Below are positions 1-8,228 of a stretch of DNA of 64,000 nucleotides, piece by piece. Under the pieces are notes generated by a model that worked only from the letters and a program-made list of their open reading frames with translations, was not told the DNA's origin and searched no databases. The DNA is from Polaribacter sp. BAL334 (GTDB lineage: Bacteria > Bacteroidota > Bacteroidia > Flavobacteriales > Flavobacteriaceae). Within the stretch, counting starts at the first letter, position 1. Every line of letters begins with the position of its first letter. The translations under genes were made by a program, and so were the position numbers. The stretch spans positions 62,001-126,000 of the forward strand of contig NZ_JADWOV010000323.1 of NCBI RefSeq assembly GCF_015767435.1. Direction: 5' to 3'.

Positions 1-1726
1 AATACTTAAAAGTTGCCCCAATATTCACCAACATCGGTTTTCCTTTAAACCAATAATCTGTGTAGTAAAACGTGTTTCTCGTCACAAACTCTGGCACCCT
101 AAAAACTGAACTTCCACTGCTTACATTTTGATACATGACAGTGTTGTCCAAAGCCAATTTCCAATACCTGAATTCACGATTTGCTTTGACTTTCAAATAG
201 GTAATTTGACTACCAAATTGCTGAGGTGCATTGTTTTCGTCAAAATAGGTGTAGTTATCAATATTGGTGAAATTCACACTGGCATTCAACCATTTAGAAT
301 CAACAGCAAATCCTAAATCTCTGGTATTGATGTTGCTGAAATTGTTTTCCCAATTATAATCATCATAACTACTTTGATGTAAAATCGTATTGAAATTAGG
401 AGATTTTGAACTTAATAACAAACTTCCTGTCAAGGTAAACAAGCTGTCTTTTTTGATGCTTGCTGCACCTCTTAAAAAATTTCCTGAAATGCGAGTATTT
501 CCAGGGGTGATTCTTCCTTCCGCAAAAAGGAAAAAGTTTTTGATTTTTGCATTCCAATCTGCGCCAAATGACAACGCATTTCCATCAAACTTAAAATTGT
601 TTACGGAATTGTTACTATTCATAATCGAATCATATCCATAAGAATATTGCGTTAAATGCAACTTGGCTTTGAATTGTCCTAACACATATTTTGAGTTGAA
701 TTCTAGGTTGAATTCGTTGTCTGTTATTTTGCTAACTGCTTCGTCATTAGAAGCATTTGTAGGATTTGAATTTCCAAAAATAGCAGTAGTTACCGTGTTT
801 TGAATAAATCGATAGCTTTTTGTTTCATTGGTAAAAACATGCCCAATTTTGATATTTCCAAAATCACGATTGTTCAAAGTATCTCTGCTTGACAGCAATT
901 TATAACTGTGATCCACATATACTCTGTTCCCATCAAATTGACTTTCTGCATCATTCAAATTCACATCCAAACGTTGACGCTGTTCAAAATTGGGGTCTTC
1001 ATTGATAAAATTTTGTAACGCATTTGCGGTCAATCCACCATTTTCTTGATGAAAAAAATCTTGTGAAGCAATATGACCTCTTATTTCGTATTGATTTTCT
1101 TTCGTTCGATAATGAAAAGCGCCTCTAAAATTTCCATTACTCACAAGTGCTCTTCTGTATGCTCCCAAAGAACGCAGTCCTTTATAGGACATGGAAACAT
1201 TGAATCTTTCAGAAAAATTCAACGTGAAAATCGCATCCACTACTTGTCCTTGTTGCAAACCTGTTTTATACGTAATTTCGGTGGTTGGTGTAGGAACTTC
1301 GTAATATTTGATGTCCTCAATTTCCAAATAACTCACTTGTTTTGCGCTGAAACCAATGTCAGGAAAATGACTTATATTATTGAAATTATAGCCTAAATTA
1401 TTAAATGTTTGTCCCTGATTGTGAAATGAAAGCAGTTCAAAATTATCTTTTCGTAAATAATTGAAAATATATTCCTTTTTGATGGAAAGTGTGGTATCAA
1501 TATATGCAGTATCGCGTTTGTGAGAGAAAATTTTGTAATCTGTATATTTTGTTTTTCCTGATAAAATTACTTTGGTTGAGCCAGTATTTGACAGCGTATC
1601 AATTCTTCCATCCATTCCAATAGTAATATTGTCAACTTTTTCGCCTCCACTAAGTTTTCTTTGAGAAAAAAGAGTATTAAGTGAGAAAATTAGCAATAAA
1701 AATGGATAAACTATTTTTTTATTCAT
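1..1726 (-). CDS. putative porin (Porin_10-like), 3' end cut off by window edge
   Basis: The reverse strand reads openly from an ATG at 1726 to position 1, giving at least 575 residues with no stop. The N-terminus is a signal peptide (MNKKIVYPFLLLIFSLNTLFSQ) ending in the common flavobacterial cleavage context before Gln. The rest is rich in aromatic residues, Asn and alternating hydrophobic residues (KFDGNALSFGADWNAKIKN, FFLFAEGRITPG), as expected of an outer-membrane beta-barrel. A large putative porin of the PF14121 type next to rnhB is a recurrent flavobacterial arrangement, and this is the basis of the family call. A TACATTTG promoter element lies just upstream. The C-terminus is not visible, so the length cannot be compared with the family. 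No substrate can be inferred. Confidence 0.75.
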   Translation of the reverse strand, partial: MNKKIVYPFLLLIFSLNTLFSQRKLSGGEKVDNITIGMDGRIDTLSNTGSTKVILSGKTKYTDYKIFSHKRDTAYIDTTLSIKKEYIFNYLRKDNFELLSFHNQGQTFNNLGYNFNNISHFPDIGFSAKQVSYLEIEDIKYYEVPTPTTEITYKTGLQQGQVVDAIFTLNFSERFNVSMSYKGLRSLGAYRRALVSNGNFRGAFHYRTKENQYEIRGHIASQDFFHQENGGLTANALQNFINEDPNFEQRQRLDVNLNDAESQFDGNRVYVDHSYKLLSSRDTLNNRDFGNIKIGHVFTNETKSYRFIQNTVTTAIFGNSNPTNASNDEAVSKITDNEFNLEFNSKYVLGQFKAKLHLTQYSYGYDSIMNSNNSVNNFKFDGNALSFGADWNAKIKNFFLFAEGRITPGNTRISGNFLRGAASIKKDSLFTLTGSLLLSSKSPNFNTILHQSSYDDYNWENNFSNINTRDLGFAVDSKWLNASVNFTNIDNYTYFDENNAPQQFGSQITYLKVKANREFRYWKLALDNTVMYQNVSSGSSVFRVPEFVTRNTFYYTDYWFKGKPMLVNIGATFKY

Positions 1727-1744
1727 ATTGAATTTAAACAGCGA

Positions 1745-1752
1745 CAAATGTA
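1745..1752 (-). promoter_or_regulatory. -7 promoter element for the porin gene
   Basis: The minus strand reads TACATTTG, a full match to the Bacteroidota -7 consensus TAnnTTTG, 18 bases before the porin ATG. No clean TTG is seen at -33; the corresponding bases are TCG. Inference from consensus only. Confidence 0.45.
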
Positions 1753-1809
1753 AAATAATTAAACGAAAATTATTGTGTTTAATTATTGTGAAATTGGTTA
1801 ATTTGTAAA

Positions 1810-2409
1810 ATGTTAGCAATTAATTTTAGCGGTTTTTCTTTAGAAGTTGGTACAGATGAAGCAGGCAGAGGTTGCTTAGCAGGACCTGTTGTGGCTGCAG
1901 CTGTGATATTGCCCGTTGATTTTTCTCATCCTTTTTTGAATGATTCCAAACAATTGTCCGAAAAAAAGCGACTTGATTTGCGTCCCATTATTGAGGAAAA
2001 TGCCATTGCTTTTGCAGTTTCGTTTGTGATGCAACAAGAAGTTGATGAAATCAATGTGTTACAAGCTTCTATTACAGCCATGCATCGTGCAATTGACGCA
2101 CTAAAAATATCGCCTGAATTTATCATTGTTGATGGCAATAAGTTCCGAAAGTATCAACAAATTCCGCATCAAACCATTGTAAAAGGAGATTCAAAATATA
2201 GGAGTATTGCAGCTGCATCTATTTTAGCAAAAACCTACAGGGATGATTATATGGAGAAAATTCATCAGGAATTTCCAAACTACTTTTGGGATAAAAACAA
2301 AGGATATCCAACTGTTGAGCATAGAAATGCAATCCGTGAATTTGGTGCAACCATTCATCACCGAAAAACTTTTAAGTTGTTGCCTGAGCAGTTGAAATTG
2401 GAATTGTAA
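1810..2409 (+). CDS. rnhB: ribonuclease HII
   Basis: Degrades the RNA strand of RNA/DNA hybrids and starts ribonucleotide excision repair in the cytoplasm. The 199-residue length is normal for bacterial RNase HII. The hallmark GTDEAGRG motif is at residues 14-21, with catalytic D16 and E17. The other two expected carboxylates are D108 in IIVDGN and D145 in AKTYRDD. The ATG at 1810 places the DEAGRG motif at the usual distance from the N-terminus. It is divergent from the porin gene, with 83 bases between starts. A weak hairpin near 2450 is the only terminator-like sequence after it. Confidence 0.96.
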   Translation: MLAINFSGFSLEVGTDEAGRGCLAGPVVAAAVILPVDFSHPFLNDSKQLSEKKRLDLRPIIEENAIAFAVSFVMQQEVDEINVLQASITAMHRAIDALKISPEFIIVDGNKFRKYQQIPHQTIVKGDSKYRSIAAASILAKTYRDDYMEKIHQEFPNYFWDKNKGYPTVEHRNAIREFGATIHHRKTFKLLPEQLKLEL

Positions 2410-2495
2410 ATTCCTTTTTGAGCTCAAAAAATAAGATATTTTCCATAAGTTTCATAAAACTTCTAGTACTTTTACGTCCTTAAAATTATGAGAAA

Positions 2496-3548
2496 ATGAT
2501 TCAAAAAACACGAGCAGAAATCACCAAATGTATTCTTCATAAAGTAGCCAACAAATTCAATAGCGGACACAATGTTTTTTCAGAAAACACGATTCGTTTT
2601 GATCAAGAAAGTTATGATTTGATGAAAAGTTTTCTATTAAGACCTTTTGGTTCTGTAACACAAAGTTACCGTTTTTCGCATCATGCAGATGTTCGTTTGA
2701 ATGAGTTGAATAATTATAGTGCTGCTATTTTTGCTGATGAAACTTTGTTTGTAGAGTATTCCAAAAACATCGTGAATCATTTGTACGAACAATCCAATTC
2801 AGCCCAAATAAAAACAGGTGACGTCATTGTCGTTTTTATAGAAGGTTTGGAATTCAATAATGTGTTGACAGAGGGAATTGGCATCTTTAAAATTGAAAAC
2901 AAAGTAGATTTTTTTCAGACGTATTTGGATGATGAAAATAGTTATGATGTGGTGGTTCAAAAAGGAATATCTACTAAAAAAATTGACAAAGGGTGTTTGA
3001 TTTTAAATACGGCTGATACTCAAGGAACAATTGTTTTTTCTGTGGATAACAACAATTATGATGCGCAATATTGGATTAAAAATTTTTTAGGTGTCAAATT
3101 GGCGGATGATTTTAATTCACACACCCAAAACTATCTCGATTTGTGCAAAGAATTTTCGGAAGAAGTGATCAAACCTGAATTCGGAAAACACAAACAAGGA
3201 GATTTTTTGGCGAGTACTGTTGATTATTTTAAAGAACATGAATCTGTTAATTATCATCAATTTAAAGACGAACTATTTGATGATGAAAAGCACAAAGAGT
3301 TGTTTGAAGAATATAAAAAACACTACGAAACGCTCAATGATGTGTTGATTAGAAATAACTTCAACATTTCTGATGTTGTCTTGAAAAAAGAAAAAAATAA
3401 ACTCAAAACAGAAATCAAATTAGATACTCATTTTATCATCAAATTGGATGTTGATGCACCAGATGCTGCTTCAGAATATTTGGAAAGAGGTTATGATGAG
3501 GAGAAAAAAATGCAGTTTTATAAGGTGTATTTTAATGAGGAAAAATAG
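2496..3548 (+). CDS. nucleoid-associated protein (NA37/YejK-like)
   Basis: The 350-residue protein resembles the 37-kDa nucleoid-associated family (PF04245; E. coli YejK is about 335 residues). Supporting features are the N-terminal regulatory-like segment (KCILHKVANKFN), a central mixed alpha/beta region with VIVVFIEGLEFNNVLTEGIGIFKIE, and a charged C-terminal half with many Lys/Glu. No signal peptide or membrane segment is present, so it should be cytoplasmic. It stands alone, followed by a hairpin-T-run at 3593-3615. The family assignment is by overall pattern, and the cellular role in Bacteroidota is not established from sequence. Confidence 0.8.
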   Translation: MIQKTRAEITKCILHKVANKFNSGHNVFSENTIRFDQESYDLMKSFLLRPFGSVTQSYRFSHHADVRLNELNNYSAAIFADETLFVEYSKNIVNHLYEQSNSAQIKTGDVIVVFIEGLEFNNVLTEGIGIFKIENKVDFFQTYLDDENSYDVVVQKGISTKKIDKGCLILNTADTQGTIVFSVDNNNYDAQYWIKNFLGVKLADDFNSHTQNYLDLCKEFSEEVIKPEFGKHKQGDFLASTVDYFKEHESVNYHQFKDELFDDEKHKELFEEYKKHYETLNDVLIRNNFNISDVVLKKEKNKLKTEIKLDTHFIIKLDVDAPDAASEYLERGYDEEKKMQFYKVYFNEEK

Positions 3549-3589
3549 GGAAAGAATCTTGTTATCTTAGACTTTCGGAATTTCTAAAA

Positions 3590-3616
3590 TTAGCTCAAGT
3601 TTAGTTGAGCGTTTTA
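3590..3616 (+). terminator. candidate terminator of the nucleoid-associated protein gene
   Basis: GCTCAA (3593-3598) and TTGAGC (3605-3610) form a 6-bp stem with a 6-base loop, followed by GTTTT. It lies 45 bases after the stop codon. The short stem and weak T-run keep confidence moderate. Confidence 0.45.
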
Positions 3617-3751
3617 CAGATTTTTTTTGAAATGGTTAATACAATCAATATGTTTTTTTGGCTACAAATTAATGCTTTAACTAGAATGAGTATAGTTGTA
3701 AATTGATTTTTTTTAAAAAAAATCCTCCAAAAAATTTAATAAAAAATCATC
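3617..3751. other. intergenic stretch with no recognised gene
   Basis: This AT-rich stretch has long A and T runs. I see no ORF with coding character, no RNA gene and no repeat. Together with the terminator before it and the trkH fragment after it, it fills the 334-base gap between the nucleoid-associated protein gene and fic. Confidence 0.6.
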
Positions 3752-3845
3752 TTAATTCTTACGCCAAAAGAAAGGCGTAAATAAAATCAAAACTGTAAAA
3801 AGTTCTAAACCCCCTATGAGCATCAAGAAAGAGCAAAACAGTTTG
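3752..3845 (-). pseudogene. displaced 3' fragment of trkH (second copy)
   Basis: This 94-base stretch aligns without gaps to 5119-5212, the 3' end of the intact trkH, with 7 mismatches (about 93% identity). On the minus strand it encodes the last 30 TrkH residues plus the stop, from KLFCSFLMLIG to FTPFFWRKN. The only amino-acid change is Arg to Gly; the other differences are synonymous. Similarity stops abruptly at 3846/5213. It has no start and cannot be expressed as a protein on its own. It is the far boundary of the unit carrying fic. Confidence 0.9.
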
Positions 3846-3882
3846 AATAAAGAGGTATTTATTCAGCTTATAGTTGTTTTAC

Positions 3883-4956
3883 TTAATGCTTTTTTAATAT
3901 TTCAATCAATTTAGTATTCACGTAAACGCTTTCCCTTCCTATCTTTTGAGAGGTTAGTATTCCAATTTCTTCCATCTTTTTTAAATAACGGGAAGCAGCT
4001 TTTCTTTCTACATTCAATTTCTCTACAACAAATTCTATTTTAGAATAAGGTTGCTCAAAGAGTAATTCAATGAATTCTTTTCTATACATTTTTGGTTCTT
4101 TTGCTTGAACAAATAGTATTGTTTCACTCAAAAGTTCTTTTATTGAATTTATTTTTTCAATAGTTCTGTTTGAGGTTTCTTCAACTGCTTTTAACATATA
4201 AATGATGTACTCAGTCCATTCATCTTTCGTATTAACGGTATTTAATAAACGATAATAATCTGCTTTGTTTTCATTAATGTATGAACTTAAATATAGAATT
4301 GGAATATCTAAAAGGTCGTTTAAAATTAGGTATAAGATGTTCAGAATCCTTCCTGCTCTTCCATTTCCATCATAAAAAGGGTGAATGCTTTCAAACTGAT
4401 AATGTAAAATAGCTAAATTAATGAGTGGATCTAAATCGTTTTGTTTAACATTAAAATGTTCTAAGAAATTACCTAGTAACTCTAAAATATCATTTTTCTC
4501 TTGTGGAGGTGTGTAAACAATTTCTCCAGTTTTATCATTTTTTAATACAGTTCCAGCCATTGAGCGAATTCCTGCGTTATTTTCGATAATGGTTTTTTGA
4601 ATGGTTTCAATGTCTTTTAACCTTAAAAATCCTTGCTTTTTTATGAGTTCAAAACCAGAAAAAATAGCACTTCTATAGTTGATAACTTCTTTAACTTGAG
4701 TGGGTTGTTTGCTGTTTGTTGCTAATGCTTTATACAATTCATCTTGAGTTGTAATAATATTTTCTATTTCTGAACTGTCCTTAGCTTCCTGTAAAACAAC
4801 TGCGTTAATCAACATTTCTTGATTAGGAATTGTTTTAGCAATTCCCTTTAGCTCACCCAACGAATTTGTAGATTTACTTAATTGACGTAAAATTTCAATT
4901 GTTTCTACTTTTTCTCTTTTTGGAGGAAGTTTTGCAAGTTTATTGATTTGGAACAT
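3883..4956 (-). CDS. Fic family protein (class II AMPylator with N-terminal inhibitory helix)
   Basis: Predicted to transfer AMP from ATP to hydroxyl side chains of target proteins. Numbered from an upstream TTG (4986), the Fic core motif HPFYDGNGRAGR is complete at residues 202-213, with catalytic His and the Asn/Arg phosphate-binding residues. The inhibitory motif S-x-x-x-E-N (SSEIEN, 71-76) precedes the core, as in class II enzymes. The C-terminal 70 residues look like a winged helix (KIEFVVEKLNVERKAASRYL), as in SoFic-type proteins. I prefer the ATG at 4956 (357 residues) because a TATTTTTG promoter element overlaps the upstream TTG. No antitoxin gene is adjacent. It lies inside a unit flanked by trkH 3'-end repeats, a sign of transfer. 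Target unknown. Confidence 0.9.
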   Translation of the reverse strand: MFQINKLAKLPPKREKVETIEILRQLSKSTNSLGELKGIAKTIPNQEMLINAVVLQEAKDSSEIENIITTQDELYKALATNSKQPTQVKEVINYRSAIFSGFELIKKQGFLRLKDIETIQKTIIENNAGIRSMAGTVLKNDKTGEIVYTPPQEKNDILELLGNFLEHFNVKQNDLDPLINLAILHYQFESIHPFYDGNGRAGRILNILYLILNDLLDIPILYLSSYINENKADYYRLLNTVNTKDEWTEYIIYMLKAVEETSNRTIEKINSIKELLSETILFVQAKEPKMYRKEFIELLFEQPYSKIEFVVEKLNVERKAASRYLKKMEEIGILTSQKIGRESVYVNTKLIEILKKH

Positions 4957-4983
4957 TTTGTCTTTCAAGATTTGAATATGTAC

Positions 4984-4991
4984 CAAAAATA
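4984..4991 (-). promoter_or_regulatory. -7 promoter element for fic
   Basis: The minus strand reads TATTTTTG, matching TAnnTTTG. It overlaps the upstream TTG codon at 4984-4986, so a transcript from it would start near 4977 and favour the ATG at 4956. A TTG lies only 14 bases upstream, closer than the usual 17-23. Confidence 0.4.
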
Positions 4992-5118
4992 TAAAAAATA
5001 GTTCAATTAAAAATAATGTGCGCCTTTTTGTCTCACATTCAGCATAACTTTTGTTGTTGCCTAAGTTTTTGTGACTAAAGCTCTAGTAATTGTAATTTTA
5101 AAAAAAAGAAACAACCAT

Positions 5119-5212
5119 TTAATTCTTGCGCCAAAAGAAAGGCGTAAATAATATCAATACCGTAAAAAGTTCTAAACGCCCTATCAACATCAAGAAAGAG
5201 CAAAACAGTTTG
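5119..5212. repeat. direct repeat copy inside the intact trkH 3' end
   Basis: This is the partner of 3752-3845 in the same orientation at an offset of exactly 1,367 bases. It covers the last 30 codons and stop of trkH. The unit from one copy to the next contains fic and its promoter. Confidence 0.9.
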
Positions 5213-6618
5213 GCAGCATCTGTCAAGTGATTGAAATTGGCAACAGGATTTACGGAGCCAATAGCAGGGCCAATATTCCCCAAAGACGAGGCTGCTGCGC
5301 CCATTGCTGAGTAAAAATCCATCCCAAAAAGCGTCAATACCACAGATGCCAACATAAAAATCAACATGTAAATGATGAAAAACGACAAGATGTTGAATAC
5401 AATTTGATGATTCACGGATTTTCCGTCATAACGTACAGGAATAATCGCACTGGGATGCAAAGCTTTTTTAAATTCTAAAAAACTGTTTTTTAGCATGATA
5501 ATATGTCGCACTATTTTTACTCCCCCACTTGTAGAGCCTGCTGAGCCTCCTGTGAAAAACAAGGCAAAGAAAATTCCGGTGGCAAAAAGATTCCAAGTAG
5601 TATAATCAGCAGAGACAAATCCTGTTGTGGTAACTACAGAAGTAACCATGAATAAAGAATGCCTAATGGCATATTCCAGTTCGCCAAAAACTTTTGGGTG
5701 CACAATAGAAGATTGCAAATTAGGGTCTTGAAAATGGTAAATAATAACAGTTACGATTGATGAAACAGCAATAATCCCAAATAAATAATATTTGAATTCC
5801 TCACTTTGAAATACTTTTTGAATTTTTCCTTTCAATGCAAAGTAGGTCAAGACAAAATTGGTTCCTGCCACCATCATAAAAAAGATGATGATGTATTGCA
5901 CCAAAGGCAAGTGATTGTAAAAAGCGACACTATCATTTTTGGTCGAAAAACCTCCTGTACTGACAGTTGCCATGGCATGATTGATGGCATCAAACCAAGT
6001 CATTCCTGCCACTTTTAGCAGTAGAAATTCAGCAAGTGTAAGCGTCACATAAATGAGGTACAATCGTTTTGCAGTATCTGTAATTCGTGGATGCAATTTG
6101 TCAGCAGAGGGTCCAGGTGCTTCTGCCATAAAAAGCTGCATTCCTCCAATGCCTAACAATGGTAAAATGGCAATGGTAAGCACAATAATTCCCATGCCAC
6201 CAATCCAATGAGTGGCAGAACGCCAAAACAAAATACCTTTTGGCATGGATTCAATATCGGTCAAAATAGAAGATCCTGTGGTTGAATAACCAGAAATGGT
6301 TTCAAAAAGTGCGTTGGTCACATTCGGAATTGCACCAGACAATAAATAGGGCAACATTCCTGTAAAAGTGAGGGTTAACCAACCTAAAGTAACAATGAGA
6401 TATCCTTCCTTTTTTTGAATGTTGGTGTTTTTAGGCTTGTTAAAATAGTACAATAACACCCCAATCAAAACGGTAATGATACCCGCATTTAAAATTCCCC
6501 AAGCTACTTTTTCGTCGTTAAAAAAACTAAACGGAAAGGAAAGAAACATGAAAATTCCGTTCAAAATAGCTGTGATGCCTAAAAAACGGTAAATGATTTT
6601 TAGATTGAGGGTTGCCAT
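5119..6618 (-). CDS. trkH: TrkH-type potassium uptake membrane subunit
   Basis: Forms the K+ translocating pore in the inner membrane and works with the TrkA ring. The 499-residue protein has about ten hydrophobic segments and four pore-loop repeats with filter glycines, visible as YSTTGSS, VSTGGFS, VTTTGF and SLGNIGP. GGMGIIVLTIAILPLLG is also characteristic. The ATG at 6618 directly abuts the trkA stop with no spacer, so the two are co-translated. The last 30 codons match a displaced fragment at 3752-3845, suggesting that the 3' end was exchanged when the fic unit arrived. Confidence 0.96.
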   Translation of the reverse strand: MATLNLKIIYRFLGITAILNGIFMFLSFPFSFFNDEKVAWGILNAGIITVLIGVLLYYFNKPKNTNIQKKEGYLIVTLGWLTLTFTGMLPYLLSGAIPNVTNALFETISGYSTTGSSILTDIESMPKGILFWRSATHWIGGMGIIVLTIAILPLLGIGGMQLFMAEAPGPSADKLHPRITDTAKRLYLIYVTLTLAEFLLLKVAGMTWFDAINHAMATVSTGGFSTKNDSVAFYNHLPLVQYIIIFFMMVAGTNFVLTYFALKGKIQKVFQSEEFKYYLFGIIAVSSIVTVIIYHFQDPNLQSSIVHPKVFGELEYAIRHSLFMVTSVVTTTGFVSADYTTWNLFATGIFFALFFTGGSAGSTSGGVKIVRHIIMLKNSFLEFKKALHPSAIIPVRYDGKSVNHQIVFNILSFFIIYMLIFMLASVVLTLFGMDFYSAMGAAASSLGNIGPAIGSVNPVANFNHLTDAAKLFCSFLMLIGRLELFTVLILFTPFFWRKN

Positions 6619-7968
6619 TTATTTTTTGAATAAATTTTCTACAGTATCAATGACTTCTGGCAAACAAAATACAATTACTTTATCACCAGCAATGATTTGC
6701 ATGTTTCCAGCACACATCAACGCTTTGCCATTTCTAATAATTCCACCAAAAACAGCTTCTTGAGGAATTCGCAATTCTCTGATAGGTTTTTTGGTGACTT
6801 TGGCATTTTCAGGCACCTCAAATTCAAAGACTTCAGCATCAATATTGTGCAAATTTGCCATTTCAAGGATTTCTCCTTTACGTATGTGTTTAAAAATATT
6901 ACTTGCAGCAATCAGTTTTTTATTAATCAACGATTGAATTCCTATGGTTTGAGAAATATCAATATAATCCATGTTTTCAACCAGCGCAATTGTTTTTTTC
7001 ACTCCTTTTGATTTGGCAACCAAACAGGACATAATATTGGTTTCGGAATTTCCGGTAACTGCAATAAAAGCATCTGTTTCGCGGATGTTTTCCTCTTCTA
7101 ATAATTCTAGATTTCGACCATCACCATTGATGACTAACGTATCAGATAATTCTTCAGCTAAAGCTTCTGCTTTTTCTTTGTTTTTTTCAATGAGTTTTAC
7201 ATTGAATTTTTCTTTACCTAAGTTTCTTGCCGTTTTTTCGCCAATACTACTTCCGCCCAAAATCATGACATTTTTAATGTGAAACTGCTCTTTTCCGATA
7301 ATAGGATAGAGGTCTTTCATGCTATAATTGGGCACAGAGAAATACACTTGGTCATTGATTTCGAAGGTAGTATCTCCTCTTGGGATAATGGTTTGAGAAA
7401 CATTTTCTCTTTTGATTGCAATGGCAGTATAATCAATATTTGGAAACGTTTGACGAGCTTCTTTCACGGTTAAATCAATCAGCGGAGATTTGTAAGTGAG
7501 TGTAGCACCCAACACATTAAAAATTCCACTTTCAAAAGCCACAGTATCATTGAATGACGCTTGATTTAGCAGCATTTTAATCTCGTTTGCTGCCAATTCT
7601 TGGGGAGAAATCATAAAATCTACGCCCATTTTTTTGAAATCAACTTCGCATTCGCATAAAAATTCAGGGTTGTCAATTCGAGCAATTGTTTTTTTGGCGC
7701 CCAAAGATTTTCCAATTACTGAAATTGTAAAATTGGTATTTTGACTTTCGGTAACAGCAATCAGCAAGTCAGCAGAATTCACGCCTATTTCTTTCAATAA
7801 TTTTATAGAAGTTGCATCACCTTTTTTAGTAATAACATCCAAATGATTGTTGATGTAGTTCAAGCGTTCGCCATCAAAATCGATAATATACGTGTCTTGA
7901 GACTCGTAAGACAGCAGTTTAGCTAAGTGAAAACCCACGTCTCCAGCACCTGCAATGATAATTTTCAT
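6619..7968 (-). CDS. trkA: Trk system potassium transport regulator TrkA
   Basis: Cytoplasmic nucleotide-binding regulator of TrkH. The 449 residues contain two RCK modules. The first has a Rossmann motif IIIAGAGDVGFHLAKLL near residues 3-19 followed by the DFDGERL acidic turn. The second begins at VMILGGSSIGEKTARNL near residue 235. Each is followed by a TrkA-C domain (INDQVYFSVPN; AGDKVIVFCLP). The length fits the two-RCK TrkA of Gram-negative bacteria. It is the first gene of the trkA-trkH pair, and its TAA touches the trkH ATG. A TATCTTTG promoter element lies 24 bases upstream. Confidence 0.97.
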   Translation of the reverse strand: MKIIIAGAGDVGFHLAKLLSYESQDTYIIDFDGERLNYINNHLDVITKKGDATSIKLLKEIGVNSADLLIAVTESQNTNFTISVIGKSLGAKKTIARIDNPEFLCECEVDFKKMGVDFMISPQELAANEIKMLLNQASFNDTVAFESGIFNVLGATLTYKSPLIDLTVKEARQTFPNIDYTAIAIKRENVSQTIIPRGDTTFEINDQVYFSVPNYSMKDLYPIIGKEQFHIKNVMILGGSSIGEKTARNLGKEKFNVKLIEKNKEKAEALAEELSDTLVINGDGRNLELLEEENIRETDAFIAVTGNSETNIMSCLVAKSKGVKKTIALVENMDYIDISQTIGIQSLINKKLIAASNIFKHIRKGEILEMANLHNIDAEVFEFEVPENAKVTKKPIRELRIPQEAVFGGIIRNGKALMCAGNMQIIAGDKVIVFCLPEVIDTVENLFKK

Positions 7969-7992
7969 CTAAAAAAGTTCTAAATAAGGATG

Positions 7993-8000
7993 CAAAGATA
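7993..8000 (-). promoter_or_regulatory. -7 promoter element for trkA-trkH
   Basis: The minus strand reads TATCTTTG, a full TAnnTTTG match followed by C, 24 bases before the trkA ATG. There is no TTG at the expected upstream distance, so only the -7 half is supported. Confidence 0.45.
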
Positions 8001-8078
8001 GAAAGAATTATCAACTAGGAATTGAGAATTGATTTCTTTTGAATTTTAAATTCGCTGATTTTCAAGCTGACAATTATT

Positions 8079-8193
8079 TTAACCGCAAAGTTTGCAAAGG
8101 TTTTTCGCAAAGATCGCAATGCTTTGAATAAATAATTCTTCGCTGACTTAGCGATTATTCATATTAATTTGGTTTTGCGCCTTTGCGTTTACA
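8079..8193. repeat. imperfect inverted repeat of CGCAAAG units
   Basis: The left side carries AACCGCAAAG, TTTGCAAAGG and TTCGCAAAGATCGC. The right side carries the complementary pattern CGCTGACTTAGCGA and GGTTTTGCGCCTTTGCG. Read from the two ends, TAACCGCAAAG and TAAACGCAAAG face each other. The unit sits alone between trkA and radC. From memory, CGCAAAG-rich dispersed intergenic elements occur in many Bacteroidota genomes, and this looks like a decayed member. No ORF is present. Confidence 0.6.
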
Positions 8194-8228
8194 TAAAATA
8201 AACTCTTACTTTTATAAAAAAATTTCAA

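Noticed and set aside
128..1396. Several plus-strand ORFs at 128, 390 and 1073
   Set aside because: They are antisense to the porin gene, which is open for its full length and has a signal peptide and barrel-like composition.
3883..4986. fic as part of a toxin-antitoxin pair
   Set aside because: No small antitoxin ORF lies on either side, and the inhibitory motif is inside the Fic protein itself (class II).
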